Below are positions 52,949-63,656 of a stretch of DNA of 64,000 nucleotides, piece after piece. The notes under the pieces are model-generated. The model did not search any database. It worked only from the letters and a program-made list of their open reading frames with translations, and was not told the DNA's origin. The translations under genes and the position numbers were made by a program. Every line of letters begins with the position of its first letter. The first letter of the stretch is position 1. The DNA comes from Variovorax sp. N23 (GTDB lineage: Bacteria > Pseudomonadota > Gammaproteobacteria > Burkholderiales > Burkholderiaceae_C), in contig NZ_JAOOPY010000015.1 in assembly GCF_025486315.1 (NCBI RefSeq), positions 1-64,000 on the forward strand. Direction: 5' to 3'.

Positions 52949-54541
52949 ATGACGCGCATCTTATTCCGGCGAGCCCTGATGCGCGCGGCCGCATGGCTTT
53001 CCCTGCTCGGGCTCGTGGCCTTGGTGACGGCCTGCGGCAGCCTGCCGGCCGTCAAGCACATGCCGCCGACGCTGTCGCTGGCGCCCGACCCGACCACGCC
53101 GCTGGCCAAGGTGGTCGCGGCTTCCACGCCGCCCGACGAGCATTCCGGCTTCCGCCTGATGCCGCTGGGCGTGTATTCGCTCGACGCCCGCATCGAACTG
53201 GCGCGGCGCGCCCAGCGAACGCTCGACGTGCAGTACTACGTGATCGCCAACGACGGGGCCGGCGGCCTGCTGCTGCGCACGCTGAAGGAAGCGGCGCAGC
53301 GCGGCGTGCGGGTGCGGGTGCTGGTGGACGACCTCTACACCGCCAGCACCGACCAGATGCTGCTGGCCATGACGGCGACACCCAACATCGAGGTGCGGCT
53401 CTTCAACCCCTTCTGCTGTGCGCGCGGCAGCCTGGCGGGCCGCTTCGCCGCGTCGATCTTCGACATCTACCGGCTCAACCACCGCATGCACAACAAGCTC
53501 TTCATCGCCGATGGCGTGATGGGCGTGATGGGCGGGCGCAACATCGCCGACGAGTACTTCACGCTCAACAGCGCGCAGAACTTCATCGACATGGACACGC
53601 TGGTCGTGGGCAAGGTGATCGAGCAGCTCGCCAACATCTTCGACGCCTACTGGAACAGCGAAGAGGTCTACCCCATCGGCGAGATCGTGACGCCCTACGC
53701 CGGCCGCACCGTGATGGATAGCGATTTCGACGCGCGCGTCGGCATGGGCGCGCCGCCGCCCAAGGTCATCCTGCCGCCGACGGATGTGCTGGGCTACGGG
53801 CCGATCGGCGAAGAACTCGATGCGGGCCGCATCGGCTTGCTCTGGGGCGTGGCCAACGCGGTGGCCGACCCGCCGGCCAAGCTGCGTTCCATGACGCGCG
53901 ACGAAGCCTTCGCGAGCAGCGTGACCGCGCGCTTCTGGCAGCGGCTGCTCACGGCCGAGAACCAGGTCGTGCTGACCTCGCCGTACCTGGTGCCCGGCGA
54001 GCGCGGGATGGCGGGCTTCAAGCAACTGCGCGACTGGGGCGTCGACGTGACACTGCTCACCAACTCGCTGGCCGCCAACGACGAGCCGCTGGTGCACAGC
54101 GGCTACGTGCGCTACCGAAAGCGGCTGCTCGAGGATGGTGTCGACCTGTACGAGCTGAGCCCGGCGCGCACCACGCGCAACAAGCGGCTCGGCCTGTTCG
54201 GCAGTTCGCTGGGGCGTCTGCATGCCAAGACGGCGGTGGTCGACAAGCACCTGGTCTTTCTCGGCTCGGTCAACCTCGACCCGCGCTCGGCCACGCAGAA
54301 CACCGAACTCGGCCTGGCCGTGTTCAGCCCGCAGCTGGCGCGCGAGATGCTGCGCATCATCAACATCAGCAAGCTCGAGAGCGCCTACCGCGTGCGCCTC
54401 GACCCGAAGACCGGCCGGCTCGAATGGCTGTCGATGGACGAGGACAAGGAAATCGTCCTGCACAAGGAGCCGGAGTCGACCTGGCTGCAACGCCTGAAGA
54501 TCAACATGCTCGGGCCGCTGGTGCCCGAGGATCTGCTGTAG
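52949..54541 (+). CDS. Phospholipase D-like lipoprotein
   Basis: The 530-residue protein starts with a lipoprotein signal (lipid probably on Cys29 of LVTACG) and has two HKD motifs, HNKLFIADG and HAKTAVVDK, each followed by a GGRN or GSVNLD segment. This is the cardiolipin-synthase/phospholipase D superfamily, but the lipoprotein anchor sets it apart from the transmembrane cardiolipin synthases. It could act on phospholipids at the outer membrane. A later ATG at 52979 is an alternative start. It lies opposite the peroxiredoxin gene with a very short spacer. Confidence 0.88.
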   Translation: MTRILFRRALMRAAAWLSLLGLVALVTACGSLPAVKHMPPTLSLAPDPTTPLAKVVAASTPPDEHSGFRLMPLGVYSLDARIELARRAQRTLDVQYYVIANDGAGGLLLRTLKEAAQRGVRVRVLVDDLYTASTDQMLLAMTATPNIEVRLFNPFCCARGSLAGRFAASIFDIYRLNHRMHNKLFIADGVMGVMGGRNIADEYFTLNSAQNFIDMDTLVVGKVIEQLANIFDAYWNSEEVYPIGEIVTPYAGRTVMDSDFDARVGMGAPPPKVILPPTDVLGYGPIGEELDAGRIGLLWGVANAVADPPAKLRSMTRDEAFASSVTARFWQRLLTAENQVVLTSPYLVPGERGMAGFKQLRDWGVDVTLLTNSLAANDEPLVHSGYVRYRKRLLEDGVDLYELSPARTTRNKRLGLFGSSLGRLHAKTAVVDKHLVFLGSVNLDPRSATQNTELGLAVFSPQLAREMLRIINISKLESAYRVRLDPKTGRLEWLSMDEDKEIVLHKEPESTWLQRLKINMLGPLVPEDLL

Positions 54542-54563
54542 CGCCGCGCCAGTTGCGGGGACT

Positions 54564-56633
<2,070 letters not shown>

Positions 56634-56883
56634 GCTTGCATCTCCATTCGTTCGTTGTGACTTGTGGAGACGAAAGCCCAACCCGGTGCGCAACGCGTAC
56701 GGGTCGAGGCTTCCGTCGCGTTGCTTCCTCGAAGCCTGCGCCGTGGGCGGACACAGGCCGATTGGCCAACGGGCGCAATTTACAGGCAAATGTCACAACC
56801 TGTGCCATTCATTGCAGGTGCGGAAAGTAAACTTCGGGTTTCTCCGCATCCCGCCCCAACTTTCAAACGACAGCGACAACACC

Positions 56884-57414
56884 ATGGCCTTCGACAAAGT
56901 CTCCCCCGGCAAGAACCTCCCCGATGCCTTCAACGTGGTCATCGAGATCCCGATGAACTCGGACCCGATCAAGTACGAAGTGGACAAGGAGTCGGGCGCG
57001 CTCTTCGTCGACCGCTTCATGACGACGGCGATGTACTACCCCGCCAACTACGGCTACGTGCCGCAGACCCTGAGCGGCGACGGCGACCCGGTCGACGTGC
57101 TGGTGATCGCCCCGTACCCGCTGCTGCCCGGCGTGGTCGTGCCCTGCCGTCCGCTGGGTATCCTGATGATGGAAGACGAGGCCGGTGTCGACGGCAAGGT
57201 GCTGGCCGTGCCCACCACCAAGGTGCTGCCGATCTACAGCCACTGGAAGTCGATCGACGACGTGAACCCGATGCGCCTGAAGGCCATCAGCCACTTCTTC
57301 GAGCACTACAAGGACCTGGAAGAGGGAAAGTGGGTCAAGATCCTCGGCTGGGAAGGCCTCGACTCCGCCAAGAAGGAGATCAGCGACGGTCTCGCGAACT
57401 ACGGCAAGAAGTAA
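56884..57414 (+). CDS. ppa: Inorganic pyrophosphatase, family I
   Basis: The soluble enzyme hydrolyses pyrophosphate in the cytoplasm. The 176 residues include FVDRFMTTAMYYPANYGYVPQTLSGDGDPVDVLV, with the metal-binding aspartates of the family, and KVLPIYSHW. The ATG at 56884 gives a normal length. A terminator hairpin follows. The membrane pyrophosphatase gene starts 250 bases away in the other direction. Confidence 0.97.
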   Translation: MAFDKVSPGKNLPDAFNVVIEIPMNSDPIKYEVDKESGALFVDRFMTTAMYYPANYGYVPQTLSGDGDPVDVLVIAPYPLLPGVVVPCRPLGILMMEDEAGVDGKVLAVPTTKVLPIYSHWKSIDDVNPMRLKAISHFFEHYKDLEEGKWVKILGWEGLDSAKKEISDGLANYGKK

Positions 57415-57439
57415 GTCGGCGATCCGCCGATGTCGGCCG

Positions 57440-57476
57440 AAAGGCGCCACCGTCTTCGCGGACGTGGCGCCTTTTT
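57440..57476 (+). terminator. Rho-independent terminator after ppa
   Basis: GGCGCCAC (57443-57450) and GTGGCGCC (57464-57471) form a stem followed by TTTTT. Preceding adenines could let it work in the other direction for the convergent YitT gene as well. Confidence 0.8.
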
Positions 57477-57485
57477 CACGCGGGG

Positions 57486-58112
57486 CTACATACCGAGGTA
57501 GCGGCCGGGTCGGTGGTTGATGGCCAGCACGATGTTGAGCGCGACCGCACCGAGGATCGAGTAGAACACGCGCAGCGGTTCGATCGAGACCAGCGCCAGC
57601 AGCACGATGGCGCAGTCGACGCCCATCTGCACCTTGCCGGCGCGCCAGCCGAAGCGGTCCTGCAGCCACAGCGCGAGCACGCCGATGCCGCCCAGGCTGC
57701 ACTTGTGGCGGAACAGGATGAGAAAGCCCGTGCCGGTGATGAGCCCGCCCACGAGCGCCGCGTACACCGGCTGGAGCGAGGCGAACGCCAGCAGCTGCGG
57801 CTGCAGCGTCGTCAGGGCCGACAGCAGCGCGACCGCGATGAAGGTCTTGACCGTGAACGCCACGCCCATCTTCCGCCAGGCGAGCCAGTAGAAGGGCAGG
57901 TTGAGCACGAAGAAGAGCGGGCCGAAGCCGATGCCCGTCGCGTAGTGCAGCAGGAAGGCCAGGCCCGCCGTGCCGCCGGTCAGCAGGCCGGCCGTGGTGA
58001 AGAAGGCGATGCCGACGGAGATCAGCAGGGTGCCGCTCGCCACGGCGAGCGCATCTTCGGCGCGGGTGTGTTTCTGGGGAAGGGACTCGTCGGTGTCGGT
58101 GGCGGCGCTCAT
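57486..58112 (-). CDS. YitT-family membrane protein
   Basis: The 208-residue protein has five or six hydrophobic segments and the YitT motifs SVGIAFFTTAGLLTGGTAGLAFL, and GTGFLILFRHKCSLGGIGVLALWLQ. The family is widespread but its transported substrate is unknown. The ATG at 58112 lacks a clear ribosome site; an earlier in-frame ATG at 58160 would add 16 charged residues. It is convergent with ppa and lies 57 bases after the FemAB-like gene on the same strand. Confidence 0.88.
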   Translation of the reverse strand: MSAATDTDESLPQKHTRAEDALAVASGTLLISVGIAFFTTAGLLTGGTAGLAFLLHYATGIGFGPLFFVLNLPFYWLAWRKMGVAFTVKTFIAVALLSALTTLQPQLLAFASLQPVYAALVGGLITGTGFLILFRHKCSLGGIGVLALWLQDRFGWRAGKVQMGVDCAIVLLALVSIEPLRVFYSILGAVALNIVLAINHRPGRYLGM

Positions 58113-58169
58113 GGGAGAAGTGTCGCTCGTGCGGCGCGCTGGCGCGCTGCGCCAACGCAAGGTCGCGCG

Positions 58170-59354
58170 TCAGCCCTGCGACTTGAAGGGGCTGCGTTCG
58201 TCCAGGTGCTGCATGTAGTTCTCGATGCCTTCGCCCTCGCGCTCGAGGAAGCGCTCGACGGCATCGGCGAAGGCCGGGTGCGCCAGCCAGTGGGCGCTGG
58301 TGGTCTTCACGGGCATCAAGGCGCGCGCCATCTTGTGCTCGCCCTGCGCGCCGCCCTCGAAGCGCCGCACGCCGTGCTCGATGCACCAGGCCAGCGGCTG
58401 GTAGTAGCAGGCGTCGAAGTGCAGGCAATCGACACGCTCGAGTGCGCCCCAGTAGCGGCCGTAGGCCGCGACCGGCGCGGCGCTGTCGGCGCCGTCGACC
58501 GACAGGGCGATCAGGCTGGCGGCGATGGGCTTGCCGTTGCGCTCGGCGACGAAGAGCAGCCAGGCTTTCGGCAGTGTGTCGGCCATGCGCTGGAAGAAGT
58601 CGCGGCTCAGGTAGGGCGCGTTGCCATGCTCGCGGTAGGTGCGTGCGTAGCAGCGGTAGAAGAAGTCCCAGTCGGCGGCCGAGATGTCGCTGCCGCGGGC
58701 CCAGCGGAAGGTCACGCCGGCATCGGCGACCTTGCGGCGCTCCTGGCGGATCTTCTTGCGCTTGTCGTGCGAGAGGCTGGCGAGGAAGGCCTCGAAATCG
58801 GCGTAGCCCGCGGTGCCGTCGTCGGGCGGGTTCGACCAGTGGAACTGCACCGTGTTGCGCAGCATCAGGCCGTGGTCGGCGCAGGCGGCGATGTCCTCGT
58901 CGGCACCGAAGAGCAGGTGCAGCGACGAGAGCTCGGCCTCCTTGCAGAACTGCAAGAGCCCCTGCACCAGCAGCGCGCGGCTGTCGGCGTCGCGCGCCAG
59001 CAGGCGCGTGCCGGGCACCGGCGTGAAGGGTACGGCGACGAGGGCCTTCGGGTAGTAGGCGAGCCCGTGCTGTTCGTAGGCGTTGGCCCAGGCCCAGTCG
59101 AACACGTACTCGCCGTAGGAGTGGTCCTTGATGTACAGGGGGCAGGCCGCGAGCAGCGTCTTGCCGCGCCACAGCGTGGCGAACTGCGGCGTCCAGCCGT
59201 GTTCCGGCGTAGCGCTGCCGCTGCGGTGCAGCGCGTCGAGGTACTCGTGGCGCATGAAGGGGCTGGGCGCGGCCTGCATCGCGAGCAGGGCGTTCCAGGC
59301 CTCGGCATCGATCTCGCCGGGGGCCGCGTGGAGTCGGAGGACGGGCTGGGCCAT
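58170..59354 (-). CDS. FemAB-like (DUF482) acyltransferase-fold protein
   Basis: The 394-residue protein matches the peptidogalycan biosynthesis/DUF482 group: SPFMRHEYLDALHRSGSA, the WAWANAYEQHGLAYYPKAL region, SLSHDKRKKIRQERRKV and RYWGALERVDCLHFDACYYQ. It has two GNAT-like halves as FemAB transferases do. No substrate is established for the group. GAGAAG lies before the ATG at 59354. It starts 10 bases after the end of the EamA gene and is probably co-transcribed with it. Confidence 0.85.
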   Translation of the reverse strand: MAQPVLRLHAAPGEIDAEAWNALLAMQAAPSPFMRHEYLDALHRSGSATPEHGWTPQFATLWRGKTLLAACPLYIKDHSYGEYVFDWAWANAYEQHGLAYYPKALVAVPFTPVPGTRLLARDADSRALLVQGLLQFCKEAELSSLHLLFGADEDIAACADHGLMLRNTVQFHWSNPPDDGTAGYADFEAFLASLSHDKRKKIRQERRKVADAGVTFRWARGSDISAADWDFFYRCYARTYREHGNAPYLSRDFFQRMADTLPKAWLLFVAERNGKPIAASLIALSVDGADSAAPVAAYGRYWGALERVDCLHFDACYYQPLAWCIEHGVRRFEGGAQGEHKMARALMPVKTTSAHWLAHPAFADAVERFLEREGEGIENYMQHLDERSPFKSQG

Positions 59355-59364
59355 GGGATGCTTC

Positions 59365-60306
59365 TCAGTGCTTCCGCGCGCCGAGGTATTCGGCGATGTA
59401 GATGCCACCCAGCACGAGCGCCAGCGCCACGGCGTGGTACGCCGACAGTGGCTCGCCCAGCACCATCACGGCGAGCAGCGGGCCGAAGATCGGCACCAGG
59501 TTCATGAACATCCCGGCGCGGGCCGGGCCGATCAGCGCCACGCCCTGCATGAAGGTCAGCTGCGAGATGAAGGATGGCAGCAGCCCGATGAAGAGCACCA
59601 GCCCCCAGCCCTTGGCGCTCGGCAGGTAGGACTGCCCCATCGCGATCTCCACGGCGACGAAGGGAAGCGAAACGACGGCGGCGACGGCGGCCAGCGCCGC
59701 GAAGAACACGATGGCCGGCACCGCGGGGCGCTGCCGCAGGCCGAGCGCGAAGCCGGCGTACAGCACGCAGGCGATGACGATCCATACGTCGCCGATGTTG
59801 AACTTCAGCGCCGCCAGCCGAGCCAGTTCGCCCTGCGAGGCGACGACCGCGATGCCGCCCATGGTCAGCACCGCGCCGACCACCTGCAGCCCCGTGATGC
59901 GGGTGCGGTAGAGGAGCAGGCTGCCGATCAGGACGAGCACCGGAATGGTGCCCTGGATGATCGCGATGTTGATGGCGGTGGTGTGGTGCGCGGCGGCGTA
60001 GAACAGCGCGTTGAAGCCGGTGAAGCCGAGCGCGCCCATCAGCGTGATGGAGCGCCAGCGGGGCAGCAGGCTGCGCCAGTGCGTCGCGATCTGCGTGCGC
60101 GACGTCAACGCCAGCGCGACGCAGCAGACGCTCCAGCGCAGGCAGGTCAGCAGCATCGGCGGGACCTCGCCGACCGCCAGCCGTGCCGCCACGGCGTTCG
60201 CGCCCCAGGTCAGCATGGTGAAGACGAGCAGGACGTAGGCCTGGCTGTTGAACCAGTGGAGGCAGGAACCGAGGACGGAAGAGGGACTGGAAAAGCTGGC
60301 GCGCAT
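59365..60306 (-). CDS. EamA-family (DMT) transporter
   Basis: The 313-residue protein has ten hydrophobic segments in two EamA repeats (FTMLTWGANAVAARLAVGEVPPMLLTCLRW; GVALIGPARAGMFMNLVPIFGPLLAVMVLGE). Members export amino acids or other metabolites. The start at MRASFSSP is preferred over an upstream ATG at 60363 that adds 19 arginine-rich residues. The FemAB-like gene follows. Confidence 0.9.
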   Translation of the reverse strand: MRASFSSPSSVLGSCLHWFNSQAYVLLVFTMLTWGANAVAARLAVGEVPPMLLTCLRWSVCCVALALTSRTQIATHWRSLLPRWRSITLMGALGFTGFNALFYAAAHHTTAINIAIIQGTIPVLVLIGSLLLYRTRITGLQVVGAVLTMGGIAVVASQGELARLAALKFNIGDVWIVIACVLYAGFALGLRQRPAVPAIVFFAALAAVAAVVSLPFVAVEIAMGQSYLPSAKGWGLVLFIGLLPSFISQLTFMQGVALIGPARAGMFMNLVPIFGPLLAVMVLGEPLSAYHAVALALVLGGIYIAEYLGARKH

Positions 60307-60329
60307 CGCAGGGCGAGCGTACCAGCGCG

Positions 60330-60393
60330 CCCGGGTGCGCGCTCCGCCTGCGCGGCATCGCACAAAGGCGGTGCGCAGCCCCGGGTGCGCGCT
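60330..60393 (+). repeat. Short direct repeat upstream of the PII gene
   Basis: CCCGGGTGCGCGCT occurs at 60330-60343 and again at 60380-60393, exactly 50 bases apart, in the region between the divergent EamA and PII genes. It may be a regulator site pair or chance in GC-rich DNA. Confidence 0.3.
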
Positions 60394-60484
60394 GGGGTAT
60401 TCGCATCGAGGGACGTGGTGGGCGCGGGTATTGGCGTTACGCTATCGACCAACCGATTCAACGAAACCGCAGGACGACAAGCCC

Positions 60485-60823
60485 ATGAAACTCATCACCG
60501 TCATCGTCAAACCTTTCAAGCTCGACGACGTGCGCGAGGCCCTGGCGGAAGTCGGGGTGTCTGGCCTCACGGTGACCGAGGTCAAGGGCTTCGGCCGGCA
60601 GAAGGGCCACACCGAGCTCTACCGCGGCGCGGAGTACGTGGTCGACTTCCTGCCGAAGATGAAGATCGAGGTCGTGGTCAACGAAGGCGAGGTCGAGCGC
60701 TGCGTCGAGGCGATCGTGAGCGCCGCCCGCACCGGCAAGATCGGCGACGGCAAGATCTTCGTCACCGAGGTCGAGCGCGTGGTGCGCATCCGCACCGGCG
60801 AAGAGGGCGAATCGGCCGTCTGA
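60485..60823 (+). CDS. glnK: Nitrogen regulatory protein PII
   Basis: PII proteins sense 2-oxoglutarate and ATP/ADP and control nitrogen assimilation. The 112-residue sequence has the start MKLITVIVKPFKLDDVREAL, the T-loop KGFGRQKGHTELYRGAEY with the uridylylated tyrosine in ELYRG, and KIGDGKIFV in the B-loop region. GlnB and GlnK cannot be separated safely by sequence; no amtB is adjacent. It is convergent with the LOG gene. Confidence 0.94.
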   Translation: MKLITVIVKPFKLDDVREALAEVGVSGLTVTEVKGFGRQKGHTELYRGAEYVVDFLPKMKIEVVVNEGEVERCVEAIVSAARTGKIGDGKIFVTEVERVVRIRTGEEGESAV

Positions 60824-60837
60824 GCCCTGGGCTCAGA
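60819..60837. terminator. Palindrome holding both stop codons of convergent genes
   Basis: TCTGAGCC-CTG-GGCTCAGA is a perfect inverted repeat that contains the TGA of the PII gene and, on the other strand, the TGA of the LOG gene. No T-run follows, so termination would be weak or need Rho. Confidence 0.35.
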
Positions 60838-61423
60838 GCACTTCGGCCAGGCGGTCGCCGCCCGCGTGTCGGCCGGCTTCGTCGATCAGCGCTTCGAGCA
60901 GCGGGGCGGTCTCGGTGCCGCTGCGGATCAGCCCCATCTGCCAGTCGCCCATGAGCCCCTCGCGCACGCAGTTCGCGAGAAAGGCGAGCAGGCCGTCGTA
61001 GTAGCCGGCGCTGTTGAGGATGCCGACCGGCTTGTCGTGGTAGCCGAGCTGGCGCCAGGTCCAGACCTCGAACAGTTCCTCGAAGGTGCCGATGCCGCCC
61101 GCCATGGCGAGGAAGGCGTCCGCCCGCTCGCCCATCATGGCCTTGCGTTCGTGCATCGTGTCGACGATGTGCAGCTCGTCGCAGAGCGTGTTGGCGACTT
61201 CCTTGTCCACCAGGGCCTTGGGGATGATGCCGACCACGCGGCCACCGGCCTGGCGCGTGGCCTCCGCCACCGTGCCCATCAGGCCGGTGCGGCCGCCGCC
61301 GTAGACCAGCTGGCCGCGGCGTTCGCCGATCCAGCGGCCGACGGCCTCGGCCACGTGGGTGAATTCGGGGCGCTCGCCGGGTCGGGAGCCGCAATAGACG
61401 CAAATCGAGAAAGCAGGAGTCAT
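60833..61423 (-). CDS. LOG-family nucleotide phosphoribohydrolase
   Basis: The 196-residue protein is of the LOG (cytokinin riboside monophosphate phosphoribohydrolase) family: SICVYCGSRPG at the start, LVYGGGRTGLMG, and the active-site region MAGGIGTFEELFEVWTW, which differs from the usual PGGxGT by Ala for Pro. Bacterial members release bases from nucleotide monophosphates. It stands alone, convergent with glnK. Confidence 0.9.
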   Translation of the reverse strand: MTPAFSICVYCGSRPGERPEFTHVAEAVGRWIGERRGQLVYGGGRTGLMGTVAEATRQAGGRVVGIIPKALVDKEVANTLCDELHIVDTMHERKAMMGERADAFLAMAGGIGTFEELFEVWTWRQLGYHDKPVGILNSAGYYDGLLAFLANCVREGLMGDWQMGLIRSGTETAPLLEALIDEAGRHAGGDRLAEVL

Positions 61424-61459
61424 GGTCCGATCATGCCGTGGCTGCGTGACGCATGCCGT

Positions 61460-61861
61460 TCAAAGGGGGGTGACCGCAAAGCGTTGCCAGAGCGCGGCCA
61501 GCCAGACAGCGCTGCACAGCAGGATCGACAGCAGCACTGCCGCGCTGCCCAGGTCCTTGGCCGTCTTGGAAAAACTGTGCCATTCGGGGCCGATGCGGTC
61601 GATCGCCGCTTCGATGCCGCTGTTGAGCAGTTCGACGATGAGCACCAACACGACCAGCGCCGCCAGCAGGGCCGTTTCGACCCAGCTGCGCCCGACCCAG
61701 AAGGCCGCCGGCAGCATGACGACGGCGCAGGCCACCTCCTGGCGGAAGGCGGCTTCCTTCCAGCCGGCGCGGAAGCCGTCCAGCGAAATCAGCGCAGCGT
61801 GCCAGACGCGGGCGAGGCCGCGCCGTGCCTTTTGCGGGTTGGCGGGGGCCGGGGCGCTCAT
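61460..61861 (-). CDS. dgkA: Diacylglycerol kinase
   Basis: DgkA phosphorylates diacylglycerol to return it to phospholipid synthesis. The 133-residue protein has three membrane segments and the family residues EAAFRQE, ELLNSGIEAAIDR and AKDLGSAAV. The ATG at 61861 overlaps the stop of the RDD gene (ATGA), so the two are coupled. Confidence 0.94.
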   Translation of the reverse strand: MSAPAPANPQKARRGLARVWHAALISLDGFRAGWKEAAFRQEVACAVVMLPAAFWVGRSWVETALLAALVVLVLIVELLNSGIEAAIDRIGPEWHSFSKTAKDLGSAAVLLSILLCSAVWLAALWQRFAVTPL

Positions 61862-62403
61862 CGGCGGCTCATGGGGCGGGAGGTGATGAGCTGCGTGCCG
61901 GCCCAGGCGTCGTGCCAGAACTGCTGGCGGGGATGGAAACGCGCCAGCAGCGCCCACACCACCACCCAGCCGCCGATGAGCAGGGCGGACTCGGGGCCCG
62001 ACAACCTGAACGGTGCGATGGCCGCGAGCGGCGGCAGGAACCAGACCCAGCTCAACAGGTAGCGCGCCAGGGCCCGGCCCTGCGTGACGGGGCGGCCGGC
62101 ACGGTCGACGATGCGGATGTTCCAGGTCTTCATCGCCAGCGTCTGGCCCTTGGCCCAGAACCAGACGAAGTACACGCCGAACACCACGAACAGAAAGGCC
62201 TGGAGCAGATGCCGGCGCGAATCCATGGCGTCGCGCATCTGACCGAGCGTGCTGAACAGCCAGCCCGCCATGAAGACGACGGCAAAGAGAAGCATGCCTT
62301 CGTAGAGCCAGCAGGCCATGCGGCGCCACAGCCCGGGTGTCGACATCGGCGGCGCGCTGGCCGGCCCGCCGGAGAGCGCGGCGGCAGGGGAACTCGGATT
62401 CAT
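61858..62403 (-). CDS. RDD-family membrane protein
   Basis: The 181-residue protein has a short polar N-terminus and three to four membrane segments; LWRRMACWLYEGMLLF carries the arginine and acidic residue of the RDD name, and FWAKGQTLAMKTWNIRIVDRAGRPVT is the family's central motif. Role unknown; some relatives act as ion antiporters. It lies between DUF3106 and dgkA genes. Confidence 0.9.
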   Translation of the reverse strand: MNPSSPAAALSGGPASAPPMSTPGLWRRMACWLYEGMLLFAVVFMAGWLFSTLGQMRDAMDSRRHLLQAFLFVVFGVYFVWFWAKGQTLAMKTWNIRIVDRAGRPVTQGRALARYLLSWVWFLPPLAAIAPFRLSGPESALLIGGWVVVWALLARFHPRQQFWHDAWAGTQLITSRPMSRR

Positions 62404-62416
62404 CGACGCAAGAGTG

Positions 62417-63187
62417 TCAGGGCGCTGACGACGGCGGCTCGGTCATGCCGCTGCGCGGCGGTGCCCCAGGCGCTGGTGCAACGGGTATCGGTGGCAGCAT
62501 GACAGGCGCCGGGGCCAGCGCTTCGGCGGGAATGGAAGGTGTCGCGATCATAGGCGCTGGCGCCATGGCTTCGGCCGGCGGCGCCAGCTGGATGCGCGCG
62601 CTGTGCTGCCCCTTGGCGGCATCGGCGGGGAGGGGGGCCAGTTTCCGGGCCGGGACCGGCCGGATCGTGCCGGCCGCACCCGGGGGGCGCGGCGCGGCGC
62701 TTTCGGCCAGGCGCCGCTTTTCTTCAGGCGTCAGGGCCTGGTAGGCCTCCCACTTGGCCTTGCGTTCGTCCGCCGGCACCTGCTTGACTTCGGCGAAGTT
62801 GAAGCGCGCCTGGTCGCGCTGCTGTCGGCTCAGGGCGGCCCATTCCGTCATGCGGCTGTGCAGCGTCGCCTTGTCCGCGGGCGACAGCTTGGCGTGGTCG
62901 CGCGACAGGGCCAGCCATTTGCGCTTGTGGCCTTCGCTCAGTGCATCCCAGTGGGCGGCCAATGGCTGCAATGCCTGTTGCTGCTTGGCACTCAGGTCCC
63001 GCCAGAGTGGCTTGGCCAAGGGCTTGGACGGGGCGGCGACCGGTGCCGGTGCGAGCGACGGGGCCTGTGCGCGGGCGTGCGCGACCCAACCCGTGGCGCC
63101 GACCAGCACCAGCGCACCGATCAGCCATGCGGTCGCGCGCGGCGATCGCGATGGGCGGGCGGCATCGGGGGCACGGTCGAACGTCAT
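62417..63187 (-). CDS. DUF3106 protein with one membrane anchor
   Basis: The 256-residue protein has one N-terminal hydrophobic segment (ATAWLIGALVLVGATGWVAHA), three similar Trp-rich helical repeats (WRDLSAKQQQALQPLAAHW; RKWLALSRDHAKLSPAD; TEWAALSRQQRDQARFNF) and a Pro/Ala-rich tail. This is the DUF3106 pattern; function unknown, probably facing the periplasm. It belongs to the sigma factor-DUF3619-DUF3106-RDD run on the minus strand. Confidence 0.88.
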   Translation of the reverse strand: MTFDRAPDAARPSRSPRATAWLIGALVLVGATGWVAHARAQAPSLAPAPVAAPSKPLAKPLWRDLSAKQQQALQPLAAHWDALSEGHKRKWLALSRDHAKLSPADKATLHSRMTEWAALSRQQRDQARFNFAEVKQVPADERKAKWEAYQALTPEEKRRLAESAAPRPPGAAGTIRPVPARKLAPLPADAAKGQHSARIQLAPPAEAMAPAPMIATPSIPAEALAPAPVMLPPIPVAPAPGAPPRSGMTEPPSSAP

Positions 63188-63236
63188 CGAGAGGGCGTGG
63201 CGCAGGGGGCTGACAGGAAAAATGGAAGAGAAGCGA

Positions 63237-63656
63237 TCAGCGGCTCGGGTTGCGCTCGGTCTTCAGAAATTGCGCGAATCCCGGGTCGGTGTAGGCGGCG
63301 GGGGGCAGGTCGTCGGTGAGGAGCGCGGCGTCGACCTCCGCCAGTTCCTTGAAGCGTTGATCCTCCTGCCAAACGCTGATGCTGACGAGCCCGACCACCA
63401 GGGCCACCAGCGGAAGAATGGCGCCGAAGCGGTTCCACCAGACGCTGCCAAGAACCGCTGCGCCACCCTGGCCGACCACCACGGCCGCTGGACGGTCGTT
63501 CTGCTTGCGATGGGCCACCGCCTGCGCGCGTGCCACGCGCAGGCGCTCGCCGATGTCGTGCGGCATCGCATCGGTGCCGGCGGACAGATGTGCGGCCACA
63601 CGGCGGCCGAACTGCGCCTCTGCGGCATCGTTGGCGGAGGAAATCGAGCGGTTCAT
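63237..63656 (-). CDS. DUF3619 membrane protein, probable anti-sigma partner
   Basis: The 139-residue protein has a cytoplasmic N-terminal half (EAQFGRRVAAHLSAGTDAMPHDIGERLRVARA), one membrane segment (FGAILPLVALVVGLVSISVW) and a short periplasmic tail. This is DUF3619. Its start overlaps the stop of the ECF sigma factor gene (ATGA), and its topology is that of an anti-sigma factor, so it may control that sigma factor; this is inference. Confidence 0.85.
   Translation of the reverse strand: MNRSISSANDAAEAQFGRRVAAHLSAGTDAMPHDIGERLRVARAQAVAHRKQNDRPAAVVVGQGGAAVLGSVWWNRFGAILPLVALVVGLVSISVWQEDQRFKELAEVDAALLTDDLPPAAYTDPGFAQFLKTERNPSR

Noticed and set aside
56785..56806. A Pho-box-like ATGTCAC followed by TGTGCCAT before ppa
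   Set aside because: The second half-site is poor and the spacing is off by one, unlike the four clean sites in the phosphate block.
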